DNA of 64,000 bases from Aplidium turbinatum (Eukaryota > Chordata > Ascidiacea > Aplousobranchia > Polyclinidae), in contig OU964919.1 in the NCBI GenBank assembly GCA_918807975.1, positions 10,682,001 through 10,746,000 on the forward strand, read 5' to 3'. Each line of letters begins with the position of its first letter. The first letter of the stretch is position 1. A program made the position numbers and the translations under genes. This document shows positions 10,905 through 43,260 of this stretch, piece by piece. Under the pieces are notes generated by a model. That model was not told the origin of the DNA, made no database searches, and worked only from the letters and a program-made list of their open reading frames with translations.

Positions 10905-12473
10905 TGATGAAGAATAGAATGGCATAAGTTACATCACGAGGCAGAGTTTCAAGGATTAAATTGCAAAGCTGCTCCATGTGTAGTTGGCTTGTCACTGATA
11001 AGCCTCGGATCTGCTTTAACTGCATTTGTCTTGTCATCGTATTGTATCATAGCGAGCGTGAACTGTAGAAAACCATGGCGAAGTTGGGAACCCACAACGT
11101 TTCTTTTTTATAAATATGTGAAATATTGTCGCAATCATTGAAACGTGGTTCTTGGTGAATACATTTCAGCCAGAAAACGGAAGTAGTGGTTGCCAGCATC
11201 TATAATGTCTCGATCAGTTTGTCGGCTAGTTTATAGTAAGCGACGAGTGATCAAGTTAAACGAAAAACGATTAAAGTTTTTTCTTTAAGAAAGTGCAAAT
11301 TTAATCTGCTGCATCATCCTGGAGACCTGCTGTTATGCAACAGGAGCAATTTTTGTGACCCATTTCAAGCTAAGATTAAGCAATTTTGGATTGTGACTTT
11401 GAGTCGTTGCACAGGATTTTTCCAAGCTTTTAACGGTTCAGTTCATCCCGGTCTTTTTGGAGGAGAAAGTTGTTGGACTTCTTGTATTGTCGCCATATAT
11501 CAGGTCATCGTCAGAGGGAGACTAGGCCTTTCATATCATGAGGTGATCTGTATAGCCGGCAGTCCTTGATGTGGGCTGCAATTCACCACACTCACAGGCA
11601 GCACTCTATGCCAAGCCCCAACGCAACATGTCTGCACCATATCGTGTAACACCAGTGAACAAACAGTTACGCCTTGATGAGGCAAGTCTAGAGAGGCCAT
11701 GGCCCAACTGGTTTTCAGACGGAGATCCGAATACCTGACCATTCACACCACGCCTCGTGGCACCACTGTTTTTTTAGGGCGTCCATCAGAAGGTCGTGTG
11801 CAACGCGTACTAAGTTTTCGGACTGATAGTCATAATAATGAGTTGATCTTTTAGAAAGCTGTTAAGCGTTTTCCGTCTAGGAGACTGGAGTTTTCGTTTA
11901 GGAGACTGCTTAGCGTTTTCCGTCATATCCGATGTCAATTTTCTTTTGGTTCCGCTCGGAGCAGAAGAAAAGTTTCGAGAACATTTGACGTCATCACGTT
12001 CATCATTCCCGTTGCTTGCTTGTGTAGATGTGCACCTCATCAAGTTGACTTGGACGAAGGAAGGTCATCCCGGCTGCAACAGTCCAAACAGAAGATCAAA
12101 AACTATGTCAACAGTGGTTAAAGGCATCAGTCTACGCGCAAAAACACTTCAATTGAAAGTAAACGTCACACCCCAAGCCTCAGTAGCTTATGGTTGAATT
12201 GCTCAGTCCTGGGATCTAAATTGTAAAATCTTTCCACCAGATAAAAAAGCTGTAACCCTGAAGGTTGCAGTGTAACCAACAACTTAAGGACAAAATATCA
12301 TATGACATCGGTTTTTGCTTTTTCACCTCACATAGGTGTTGCGGTTCTGGGGGAGAAAGTATATGATATGCAAGAAGCCGATTACACTCCATTCACAGAG
12401 AGAGGATATCTTCTTTGTAAAAATATTCACAAAATAAATAGCGCAGTCTATAAAGTTCCAGCTGACCTTGTAT
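10905..12473. other. Tail-to-tail interval between PBRM1 and FoxP
   Basis: 3' untranslated sequence of both genes probably lies here. A segment near 11530-11760 is richer in G and C than its surroundings and has no long open frame. A 78-codon minus-strand open frame (11810-12043) encodes a basic Ser/Lys/Arg-rich peptide (ENAKQSPKRKLQSPRRKTL) containing a short internal duplication. I could not link it to FoxP by phase. No tRNA or other RNA gene was seen. Confidence 0.6.
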
Positions 12474-32050
<19,577 letters not shown>

Positions 32051-32534
32051 CTAAAAACAAAAGTTATTTCTAAACCTCAACAAGTCGTAATAGTTATTCA
32101 TTATATTTCTCTTTTGTAAAACTGAATTATTTATTAAAGGTGGCCAAGCAGTTCAGGCACGTAGGGCCACGTAGCCACGGGGGCCTAAAGAGTAGTTGCC
32201 AACCAAAATTCAACAACCTTTAAAAAAAATTAAGCCTAATTTTTCCAATTAGCGTTTATTTGGAAGAAAACAATGGCTAAATAGTCTGCTGGCCATTAGC
32301 CCCACTTTCTCGATGCCATGCTTTGGCCTAAAATTACGACAAAGAAAAGGTCTGATTTTTTAACGCCAAGTTTAACCTTTCAGAAACAGCAATCTCTTGC
32401 ATATCAGCTACACCTTTGGTTATCAACTGTGATTAAACGTAACTGCATGCGTTAATCCTCAAACGGCCATTCGAAGGCGTAATCTAAATCAAACAGCTCA
32501 CTTCTCACTCACTAACCACAGCAAAGAAATTGAT

Positions 32535-32602
32535 ACTTTTTATATTGATTCAAGTCGACGTCGGCAGACGTTGAATCATTGTAAAAAGGTTTCATTTGGT
32601 TG
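32535..32602. mobile_element. P1 MITE, partial
   Basis: TTGATTCAAGTCGACGTCGG, then CAGACGTTGAATCATTGTAA; the ends have decayed. Confidence 0.6.
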
Positions 32603-34979
32603 GTGAGAAATGGTATGATGATAGTTAGGAGAAACGCCATATAATCACTTGTTACTGCACTAATGGGCTAGTTATAAAGCATTTCATCAAACCAGAATGT
32701 CTTGAGAAAAGCAACCTGCCAAACTCCGCACCTCTTTACGAGTTGACAAAGCAACCTTCTAGTTTGAGTGTTACTTATGCGGTGTTAACGGTTTGTTTGA
32801 CAAAGGCAAAGCAGTAACACTATTGTTTATATTATTATTAGCGATTTAATGCTTGTAAGCAAACGCTTAACTCGACCTTGCTGAAACCCCACCAATCAAT
32901 ATGACGCCGGGTTGATCACCTTTGTAAACATGCGGTAGAAAGACGACGGGCAACCAAAGACTGGGACAGTCGGGACCGCCAAGGCTACAAAAGTGTCAAG
33001 TTAACATGACGAGATTACAATTTACAACTTAAAAAATATAAACTGTTATGAAATGTTTACGTTTAAAAACGTTAAAAAAGATTTTTTGTTACTTGCTGGG
33101 TGCAAGAGTTTACTTTATGTCAACAAAACGAAAATTTTCACTAAAGTAACACATCTCGAAACGAACGGAGACAAATGAAATTTCGTGTTCGTGTAGTTTT
33201 GTTTTTAACTCATACCAACTAAAACGCCAAAGAACACATCGTAAAAGCGTGAGGTTAACAGCTTTGAATTTTACCTCGTTTTCTTGGTTTTAAGATTTTA
33301 TTTTCGTTTCTAGCTTTTTAGAACTATGTACGGACTTAATAACTAAGCACACCAATGCACCAGAAAGTACTGTAATGTCAGATGCACAAAAGCATTGACC
33401 AGATTTTCCAAATGTGTATAGTTCTGATGCCAATGCCGTTTGCATGACTTCAGGTTTGTACCAGGAAGTCAAAAGGAGAAGCTGAAAGGAGGCTTTGACT
33501 ACATTTTTGAAGTCCAAAATATAAACAAACCGAGCACTAGAATTTTTTTCCTAGACGAGCAAATAGCCCCTCTATTTTCTCAACTACTACCGTATCACTA
33601 GGCCTGCACTGCGCATTTTCAAACTACATTTGCTACATAGTCCTTTGGTACGTTACCTGTAATATTTAGGAGCTGCATATTAAGCCTACTGAGTATTGTC
33701 ATTCAAGAAACGTTGGAAAACATTATTGAACTGTCTGTTTCTAACCCTGGTTATTATCCATCATAACATTGCTGTCTGATCACTTTCTCAAATATATATA
33801 TATTTTTTAATATTACAGTATTGTATCTATAGACTAATACTGGTTGGGTAAAATTTTAAGTTGTACGAATGGCAAGGCATTCGTGTCCAGGTTAAAGTAT
33901 CGCCAAGCTTCAACACGTGTACACTGTACATGTCTAGCCTAAGCAGCGCAGACGTGTTGTTTTCTAGGTTCGCCATAAACAGGAAAGGCACTCAAATCGT
34001 TATAAAGGCGGCATCTAGTAAACAGGATATACGCTGTAGGGATGCTGTATCATGCCACACTGCTTGGCGCGGCATTGTAACTAAACAAACAAAGAATGTT
34101 TAGATAAGCTCAGTTCACCGGTTGTACTTTTTCATGCTTAACACCATTTTCAACGTAACTTCTTAGTTGATGATGGTTACGCCTTGCAATTTCTTCTTGA
34201 GATTTACAATTTCTTTGCAGTAGGCTAAACTTGACTGCATTTCGCAAGCGAAAACAAATGAATGACTTCGCTTTTGAACTCCTTGTAATGTTTACTTTCG
34301 CCTACAAATACCACGTGCAGCGACAGTTCCTTGTAACATGCTCGACGTTTGAAAAGCAGAGTAAGCCTGAGGTGAATTATAGGAAAAAGTTAATTTTGTA
34401 TAAGTTTATTTTTGTCAAGCAAATTGAAAACTGCTCTATTTTTTTTTTGTACAAAAAACTCACGATGAAAGAACAAAGCAACACAAGTTAGCACGAAAAA
34501 TTAATAAGTGTTTGTGCCTTCCGTGGAGCCCTCAAGCAAAAATCGTTACACTTTTAAGAGACTTATTTCTTTCTTTTTTTGTTTAATATAATGTATTGTT
34601 AATCCTTGCGGTATTACTTGTAGATTTATACGTCGGTGGCAAAAGAAGCAACTGCCAATTCTCTTTTACAACTGTGAACAAGATTACATTTTTAGATCTG
34701 GTTTAAAATCGTGTTATACTTACTAACTTTACTTATACGCTCATTAAAAAATCGGTTTATTGTTGGTCAGTTGGTCACATTACATTGCGTCAATTCGGTT
34801 GTACAAAAATATGCAACAATGCAATTGGCGACCTTTCGAGCTTTTTGAGCTTTTAAAGAGCTAAAACAAAACGATCAACAAGTGACAAATTCAGTCAAGG
34901 TGGAATGTCAAAATTAAAAAAGCAACAAGTTGGCCAAAATGTTTGTACGTTTTACACTCAATTTGTAAAGAAGTCTCTC

Positions 34980-35560
34980 TGTCTCTCAGTCAACGAGCAT
35001 TGGAGCCGAACCACCTTCTTCATTCCAAAGTCCCTGCTCCTTCAAACGAACGTCTCAGTCGATTAAAATCAAGAGGTGCCAGCCATTCGTGCAAGCCGGT
35101 CAATCTCTGCTTAACAAGACTACTAAAATATCTCTGTTGCTGATTGGGCGGACCGGCGTACCATAAATGGAAATCCGTATGTAAATTAAACTGCAATCGT
35201 TCATCCTTGACACCGAAACCGGTCTCATTGACCTACCCTCTGCTACACAGGTGTGGGTGCGCTTCCATCGTATTTGTACAAGCGTCAGACTTTTCCGCTC
35301 AACCATGCTGGAGAATGGTATCTTCCTCTTCTTGTGAATGTAGTACAGAGGAACAGACCGTAGATCACATCATCAATGATAATATCATTTTCAAACCACC
35401 TGACGGAGTTGAAGGTTTGCTCGTCTTGGATTATGAAACCAAAGACTGGCCGCTCCAGTAGCCTTCCAGCCAGTGTAGCCAGGAAACATCGTGAATCTGA
35501 GGTGGCAAAAGGATAAACCTTCGACCCCAGAAGCTCATACGACAAATACAACACTTAATT
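34980..35560 (-). pseudogene. Coding-like segment, unrecognised, related to 43.3 kb
   Basis: GC-richer than its flanks. On the minus strand one frame encodes LLERPVFGFIIQDEQTFNSV and RWFENDIIIDDVIYGLF, and another, further on, RTHTCVAEGRSMRPVSVSRM. The segment at 43261-43515 encodes REQPVFGFIIQDAQTFHSIK and RTHAYVCSVRPVGRVSASEM. Protein-level conservation with diverged DNA suggests both descend from a coding sequence. Similarity also extends a little upstream (TTTGTCGTATGAGCTTCTGG). It may be a gene fragment, a processed copy or part of a mobile element. The family is not recognised. Confidence 0.4.
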
Positions 35561-35882
35561 TATACCATTTTGTTATCTTTGAGCAAGTTTTGTTTATACG
35601 ATTTGAACTGCATTAAGCAACTTCACTTTCATCGTTAAAGCAAAAGTAATGTAACAAGTTTTAAAAACAAAGCTTTCGGACAGTGTTATGTGATTATGAT
35701 GTAAGGGTATAGTAAAAAAAGTTAACTAGGATTTCCAAGACCTTCTGTTCTTTTAGTAAAACGGGCACCTAATTTTGTTAGGAATTATATCGCAAACAAT
35801 CAACTTCGATTTGTAGGAGATTTGGCAATGTTTTGAGAAGTTTGGTTTTGCAATGCACCCATCCATGAACGTTACAAAGTAT

Positions 35883-36994
35883 CAGTGGCGTATATTCAGG
35901 GTGTTCAAGGTGTGCACTGCAGTGCACACCCCAAGAAATCCAGAAAAAAAGAAAATTTCCATCGGTTGTCGATGTTCTTTACTTTCATGATATTCTAACA
36001 TCTTGCTGCATGCTGATTGCTTTCTTTTCAATTGCAAAACTCGTCCGCTTCTAATTTTAATACTCCAACGTTTGAGGTCATTACCTTTAAGCTGGGTGTG
36101 CACTGACAGCTTGGCGAGTGCTATTTAAAATAGACAATTAAGAAAAATGACGTCACAAGGCAGCGAAAACAGCAATGGTTTTAGGTCAGCCAGGCTGTGC
36201 ACTCGCTGATCTGCACACCTTGGCGCGTCATTGGGGAATCCCAGGCAATAGCAAGTTTTAGCATGTTGGATTAGAGTTTGAGGTGATCAGCGCTGGAAAC
36301 AACTTTTGCTAGAACCGAAGCAAAAGCAAGCTTTCTACGACGATGTAATTCAAAAATTTATTGCACAAACAAGAATCGAATTATGCTATAGATGAATTTT
36401 CCTTCTGTAGTCGAGGCGTTAAACATTTTCGTTTTTACTAAGTAGTAGGCTACGGCGGACAAAAGTACAGCCGACCAACATAGCAATCGACTTTCTTTTC
36501 TTGTTTATTATCGAGTTGCTTTGCTATTGTTTTTTGTTTTAACTTTCACCTGTTTGTTTTTAATTCGCTTGTACATTTCTCAAGGTGTTGCGACCGTGCC
36601 TAATCCTTGCATGAAGTAAATCATTTCCATCTCGAGCACGCTTTAACGTTCGCGTTTTTTCAGACTCCTGTTGTGTTATGGCAAGTAATATTGTTCGTTT
36701 TGATGGTCGGAAATAAAAAGTGAACTGAAGTATGTGACTTTAGAAATGCAACTTAATGTTTGATATTATTAAGTCTTTCATTCAATGCGCTGTCAAATAA
36801 ATATCTATTTTGTATTCTTCTCCATTCCGACAACATTATTTTTGTCAGTTCTGTTCATGTTCAGAATTTGTGCTGAAAATGCTCTCTGAACGCACCAAAT
36901 TCAATGTTAATTTTAAAAATTTTCTGGGGGAGGCCCCCCGCTGTTGCTTTGCCGTCACTGAACACCCTGTCAAAGTGGTCACGGTACGCCACTG
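35883..36994. mobile_element. Non-autonomous hAT-like element, 1.1 kb
   Basis: Ends CAGTGGCGTATATTCAGG and CACGGTACGCCACTG are inverted over the first ten bases. A 6-bp direct repeat AAGTAT flanks it. The interior shows GGTGTGCACTGCAGTGCACA and no transposase. It shares its terminal bases with the element at 47383-49229. Confidence 0.7.
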
Positions 36995-38511
36995 AAGTAT
37001 ACATTCAAAAAGCACAGAATACAGTTTCTCCTTTAGGCTCTAAAACGTGGGAAGCTCTTTTCATTTTTGTATAAAGTGAAAACAAAACACAAGATGAGCC
37101 AAAAGCTTACTTTCACAACGACAATCAAACTATTAAGCAAAAAGAAGATTAAATTCAAACACGTCAGCGATTCATGCAAACTTTAGCAGCAGTTGAAAGC
37201 TTTGCATAACCTATTCCCGCAAAGCTGAGTCGGTTTCAGAGTATGTACGACAGCAACAAAGTTAATTAGCTGCAGCAAACAACATTATACCATAGCAACC
37301 AAAGCATGAGATTGGATTATAGCTTATAACTTTAAGCAAAGTTCACAGCACAGTATATGCTCATTCACTATTCACTTAACACTGTTGTTTGGACTTGCGA
37401 CGAATACAAAAATATTTGAAATAATAATTATTTTTTGTAGGAACTATTCTTTGTGCTTTCATCTAATTATATAATTCATTAACTTTCTGTATTTTGACAC
37501 AATGTACAGTATAGTAAAACGAATTACTTAAAATGACTTTTTGAAAATTTGAAGGTAAAGCAACAAAAACTGCTTTAATCAATATTGTCTGTTCTCAAAT
37601 GAGAACAAATATTAACGCAAAAAATGCTCTATAAATTTGTCATAGATGAGCACAATGTCATACGTCGTCACATACGTCACATACGTCACAATGCCAATGT
37701 ACCGCAATTAATAATAAAAGTTGCCTATTCAGTGAACATGAATCAACTGAAGACCAACTTTAACCTTCAAGCAACAAATCAAGGAAAATGAAATATCTTT
37801 TGACAGTGGTCAAACCCACAACAATGCTTGATATGAACGACTTGGTGACATGTCTTGTGATACAAACGAATTTATTTTTACCCGAGTCAGTTCAATCATA
37901 AACATAAATAAATGTGAAAATAAATTCGTTTGTATTTTAAAGCAATAAACTTTGATGTTGGTATTTTTTAAACAAGCTTGTGTTCTAGTTCTACGTTTAT
38001 CGGTGAGTTTACGGATACAAACTGTTGCATAATATTATGTCTCTTTAAATTTTCTGTCTTTTGTTATATTTGTCTGCAAGAAAACAACTTGGGATGGTGG
38101 TGTATATTTCTGCAAGCCTTGCAAGTGCTACTCCACAGCGACTTGTAGCGGATGTAAATTATCCACAAAAAAACTTCATACAACTGGTCGGTACGAACTA
38201 GATATTTCAATCATAAGCTACACTGTTGATCAATGATTTAAATAAAAATTTCATAATCTTGAAAAAACGTTTATGTTAAATAGCTTTTTACCAGCACTTG
38301 GTGACTCACCTAGAAAATTCTTGGAGAATTAACGACCTGGGCAGATTCTCTGACAATATCATCAATGTTAGACAGTTATTTTGAACAAACAAATTAATCT
38401 CACTTTGCATTTACAGTGCTGTATAGTGTATATCCTGTCCATGATAATCTTTTTTTTTTCGCGTTTGCAGTATTTTGGATTGACTCTCTATAGTTTGACG
38501 ACTGATCATAT

Positions 38512-38598
38512 ACCAAGCAGTAAAATCAGTGCTTTTTACCTTGATTCAACGTCTGCAGACGTTGAATTAATGTAAAAATGACTGATTTTGCTGTCAGG
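38512..38598. mobile_element. P1 MITE
   Basis: Palindrome around ACGTCTGCAGACGT; right end AATGACTGATTTTGCTGTCA. It lies 100 bp from the next copy. Confidence 0.8.
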
Positions 38599-38698
38599 TA
38601 ATAGACATAGTTGACCTTTTCCACACTAACCACTCAAAGTCTCTCTTGACACAACTTTTAAAGAAACTTTTCAAACAAACGTCGTCTCAAAGTGGCTT

Positions 38699-38785
38699 CC
38701 CAGGCAGCAAAATCCGTCACTTTTCCATTGATTCAACGTCTGCAGACGTTGAATCAATGGAAAAATGACGAATTTTGCTGCCTGG
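38699..38785. mobile_element. P1 MITE, near-perfect palindrome
   Basis: CCAGGCAGCAAAATCCGTCA ... centre TTCAACGTCTGCAGACGTTG ... TGACGAATTTTGCTGCCTGG. Over 87 bp the two halves are complementary at all but one or two positions, so this is the youngest copy. CTT flanks both sides. Confidence 0.92.
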
Positions 38786-39427
38786 CTTGTCGTTTGTTTC
38801 TGCTGTGTTCTCAGTAAACAGCCGAAAGGGCACAAAAACAAGAGTATATTACTTGTACGGTAAATTACTGTAACTAGGAAAAAATATGTTCCTATTTTGT
38901 TTGTTTTACTGTAATTCTACCTTTACACTCGCAACAAAATAAACGTCAATCAATCTTTGGCTACTCCATTTCCGTTTGTTTTTATAAAAACAATGTCAAA
39001 AAAAACAAAAAAACTTGGCACTTGACACATATCTTGGTTTGATATTACCGCATCAAAAACTAACGTTATATTGATGTTAAAACGATGAATTTCAAGTTCG
39101 GCGTTGATTATGGCACAAAGTTATCCCTTGAGAATGATAGAATAAAATTCCTTACAATTTTATAGGATTTGTAGCAACTTTTTTTCTCTCCCACAAAGTT
39201 GGTTGTGGTGAAAATGTTTGATACCTTGCCACTTCAGGTCATTCATGGTTCAATTCCAGATTGGTCGCATCAAAAACTTAAGAGTTTAAACTACTGGAAT
39301 TTTGTGATTTCTTTTCGTTTCGTTTCGAATCAGTTTTCTTGGTAATTTTGTTTCGACTTATTTCGACACACTTTTTTCAGAACAAAACTTCATAACAACT
39401 ATGCCATCCCGTCGCTGTTGTTATTCT

Positions 39428-39515
39428 CCAGTCAGGGAACTAGTTGTTTTTTACATTGATATAAAAGCCTGCACAGTTTAAATCGATGTGAAAAGGGACT
39501 GATTTGCTGGATGGG
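39428..39515. mobile_element. P1 MITE, diverged
   Basis: CCAGTCAGGGAACTAGTTG, TTACATTGATATAAAAGCCT, ATCGATGTGAAAAGGGACTG and TTTGCTGGATGGG keep the family pattern with many changes. Confidence 0.5.
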
Positions 39516-39945
39516 TCAGCGCATATCTAATTTTAACCCTAACTAGACTGTTTCAAACATTTTGTTCTTGTCGTAAAGAAACGAAATCTGCTTTGCGAAA
39601 CGTAATTTTAACTGGAACTAAACCATAAACACAAGACTTTTGCGATAAATTAACTTACGATTTCCATCTTATAAAATTTTTATCCATTCATGATACAAAT
39701 CACCATTTTTAAGGGAAGTCAAAGAAACATGGCTACTACACTGCGTTTTTCTGTTTACAACGTAAAAAATAAACATCTAATATATGATATTAGCAAACAT
39801 GACACTACCTTCACTTTAACTGCAAAAATGTTACCTTTGTTATAGCTTCGTGCAAAGTATCATTAACAACAACAGTTCAGCAATCAGCTATGTTCGCTTA
39901 TTCTTTCCTAAAATCTTTGCTTATTTTCTTTTATGGATTCCATTT

Positions 39946-39995
39946 GAATAAGAACCTTCTGAAGATTCCAATAAGGGGTGAAACAGTCTGTTAAG
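39946..39995. mobile_element. P2 foldback MITE fragment
   Basis: TTTGAATAAGAACCTTCTGA and GGGGTGAAACAGTCTGTTAA match one half of the intact copy at 4682-4772. Confidence 0.6.
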
Positions 39996-41921
39996 GTTTT
40001 TAAGATATTAGTAACTTTGTTTGAAAACTTATTTTCTTTACACTTCCGACTATTATCTTTGTAGCTGAACAAGACAAAGTTCAATACTTCTTGAAAATGA
40101 CAACGTCTGGCCGAGTAGGCCAATGTTATTCTTTGTCAACTAAGTCAAGGTTAGTAAAACATGACATGACATTTTGTATGAGGAGAAATTTAATTAAAAC
40201 TTTGTACGTTGACAAACAACAGCAAGCAAACCTTTGGCAAATATTTCCTTTGAAAATATATGATTGTTGAGTTAACCAGTGCAAAGCCTACGTTAGGGAC
40301 GATAGGGTTAAAGAAAGTAAAGAAAACGTCGAGGAAAGACAAATATAGCTCGTAGACGGATGTACGCCCAAAACGTAGACAAACATTTGTTTGTTGCATG
40401 GTCTGTTGTAAGAGGTTAGTGGAGTTTTATTGGATATAACTCTTTAGCGCAACCTTCAGGAATATTTAATCCGTCGCATCAAACATTAAAAGGTTATGTC
40501 TATGATATTTTACACCAGAAGCACGTATCAAATGCGAATTAAATGCCTGGTAAACAGTCTCATTTATCTTTTAACAATGATAAAGATGCTGCATCTGAAT
40601 ATGCCTATCAGGGGGTACACTCTAACAGTGCCGTGTGAACTGTGAGCACCATTCCGGACCCCAATAAAATCCACTGGTAGGCCGCTATTTTTTAGTGACG
40701 GCCCAAAAATATTTTTCAAAGGGGTTTCTCAGATCATGGGCCTGTTAAGAATAAGCGCAAGAAGTCATTCTATTAAGGCTGCTAAATGTTTCAATGTAGT
40801 GGAAATAAAAAAAATAACTTCCATCATTTTAGAAAAGAGTAAACTCTTACAAAGAAATAGTTAGCATGCAGATAATGAGGTAGTTTGCATTCATTAGAGT
40901 CTGCCAATCATAAGCTATTTCAATTTGGTTGAGTTTATTCATGGCACTTATGTTGTGCTTTATCCCCAATCTTTTAGGAGCGCATATCGTCTTTGAATAA
41001 ATGATAATAAAAAGGGTTGCAGAGTTCAACAACAATTAAATAGAAGCACTTCTACTTTGAACAGGCCAAAATCTTTCAGATTCAATAGCCAAGCTTTACT
41101 CTGAGCATCGCCGTCCACGACAAACCGTAAGACAGGCACAATTATTAAATTTTTATTCCCACCATCAATGCATTGTGCAGACTTCTGTGTTTTCTCTGTT
41201 GTTTTGACAAAACGTTGATTAACTAAAAGTAGGATTTTCTCGAATGTGAGTTTAATGGTTGCAAACAAGGAAGTGCAATACAGAAATCGGACATAACTTT
41301 TTCAAGGTTTATTTTAGGTCAATTTTGGTAGAGAGGTGATTCTTTTTAACCATAGACGAATAAAACCTAACAACCAGATGGCATTTAACATAATAACATA
41401 AAAATAAACTAAAAATTACAAACGTTTTCGGCCATACTCATGTTAGCCCTTTTCAAGTAACCAACTGACTGATGTTCTTCATAAATTGAAATTATAGATC
41501 TGATCTACATACACAAAAATCGAAAAAAAAGAAGAAAAGAAACGCATAAGAATGAAACGGCAAGGTAGAGGAAAGGTAAAATCACATGACTCTTAATTGC
41601 CTATGGGAAAAAAACATTTGTCTATTTAGGTAAAATACATTTTTATTTTTTAAATTCTAACTTAGTGAGCACGAACTTGATTGATGTTTTATTCAGTTCG
41701 AGTTTACTGCTTTTGATTCTCAAACTTAACAAAAAATCCGAGTTTTTTTCAATTGTACTGTAGTTGGCAACTCCTCACTGCACACTAAACTTCAGCTACC
41801 ACTCATGGGTTTGGTGGATGCGCCAAGGTACCTTTTTCACCTAAACCTTCTATAATATATATTTTCGGGAGAGAATTTGCTTTTTTGCACCAAAGACAGG
41901 CAAGACAAAACAATACCACAG

Positions 41922-42303
41922 GGTTGAGCATTACAACAATATATTTTACATTATTTACAAATAGTTTAACAAGCAAACGTTTTCGGCTTAACTTAAGCCC
42001 TCATCAGGAATCTGAAAATATTTACAAATTGCAATAAATTTAAACTTCTTGAAAGTAACTAACTAACTGACTATAAGCATCAAGAAACACGCAGCGATTT
42101 TTGCATGATTTTTCCACACTATTGCTTTTAATCGCTGCGCATTTCTTGGTGCTTATAGTCAGTAAGTTAGTTACTTTCAAGAAGTTTAAATTTATTACAA
42201 TTTATAAATATTTTCAGATTTCTGATGAGGGCTTAAGTTAAACCGAAAACGTTTGACTGTTAAACTATTTGTAAATATGAAAAATATATTGTAATGCTCA
42301 ACC
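41922..42303. mobile_element. Large foldback element, 180-bp arms
   Basis: Begins GGTTGAGCATTACAACAATA and ends ATATTGTAATGCTCAACC. Inner pairs include TTTCGGCTTAACTTAAGCCC with GGGCTTAAGTTAAACCGAAA, and ACTGACTATAAGCATCAAGA with CTTGGTGCTTATAGTCAGT. The loop is about 20-30 bp. A related single arm occurs near 41420-41460 (CAAACGTTTTCGGCCATACT). Confidence 0.88.
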
Positions 42304-43260
42304 TTCTATAATGTTTAGGAGACTGAAAAAGAGGTATTTGTTGTGCCACTCGACAGCACGTTTAATTGAATCATAAACGTTTCATGATGCTACCTTAGGT
42401 TAGGCCTAGGCTATTTATATTACAAGCGCTTGAGAGAATGACAACAACTGCTGTAGATAAATTTACCATCACTGGATTTTGTTTAGTTTTTAAAGTTTAA
42501 AGATAATTAACAAAAAAAGCTTAATAGACATTTACTTTAGCGACATTTCTTTTGCCAGCTACTGCATTACCTTTTAATAAATTAACAGTTTCAGTCTGCA
42601 AAGTATGTTGTGGCATTTGTTGACATTTCCATCCTTGCTACTGTGATATTTGTCCATGTCAGGAATTGCAAGCAAAGATATCCCGCCAAAATCAGAGCAA
42701 AGGTAAAAATAGGCAGATAGAAATTGCAGAAAGTGCAATTATTATTCCTACAAATGCTTTAGCTAAGGCAAACATTTAGAGAGAAAAGGTCTCATCTTAG
42801 TGAGCAAAAGCTGCTGTTTTTTCACCATTGCAACTTCGCCAGAAGGTTTTAACGTCAAAAATTTTTCTTTGCAACGTAGAAATGATGTAAAAAAAGGCCA
42901 AGTTTTTCGTCCTGAAAACTACGTTCTACTTTTTCAGCATCAGTGGACGCAATGAAAACACATAAAGAAAATTACTGTAGTAAGAGTATTAAAACAAGAA
43001 GAACTCAAGAAGTTGTGGCGTTATTAGATTTTAGTAATTTTAAATGCATTATTGCATTATACATCTGTAATTGGTTGCGGAAATGTTTTGCATTTCGTTT
43101 GGCAGATTTAATCAAAGTACTTTTCAATGAATAGTTCGACATGCTTATGTGATTTGCTTTATGTTTATCACTGTGTTTGACACAGTAGACCACATTTGTC
43201 ACTCTTTTATATAAAACAATAAAAGTGAGCTAATTCTTTTTTTTTGTCGTGTGTGCCTCT

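Noticed and set aside
11810-12043. 78-codon minus-strand open frame with a basic Ser/Lys/Arg-rich peptide, as a last FoxP exon
   Set aside because: FoxP already ends at TAG 12474 in a phase-consistent exon; no acceptor and phase combination joins this frame convincingly, and its internal repeat may be chance.
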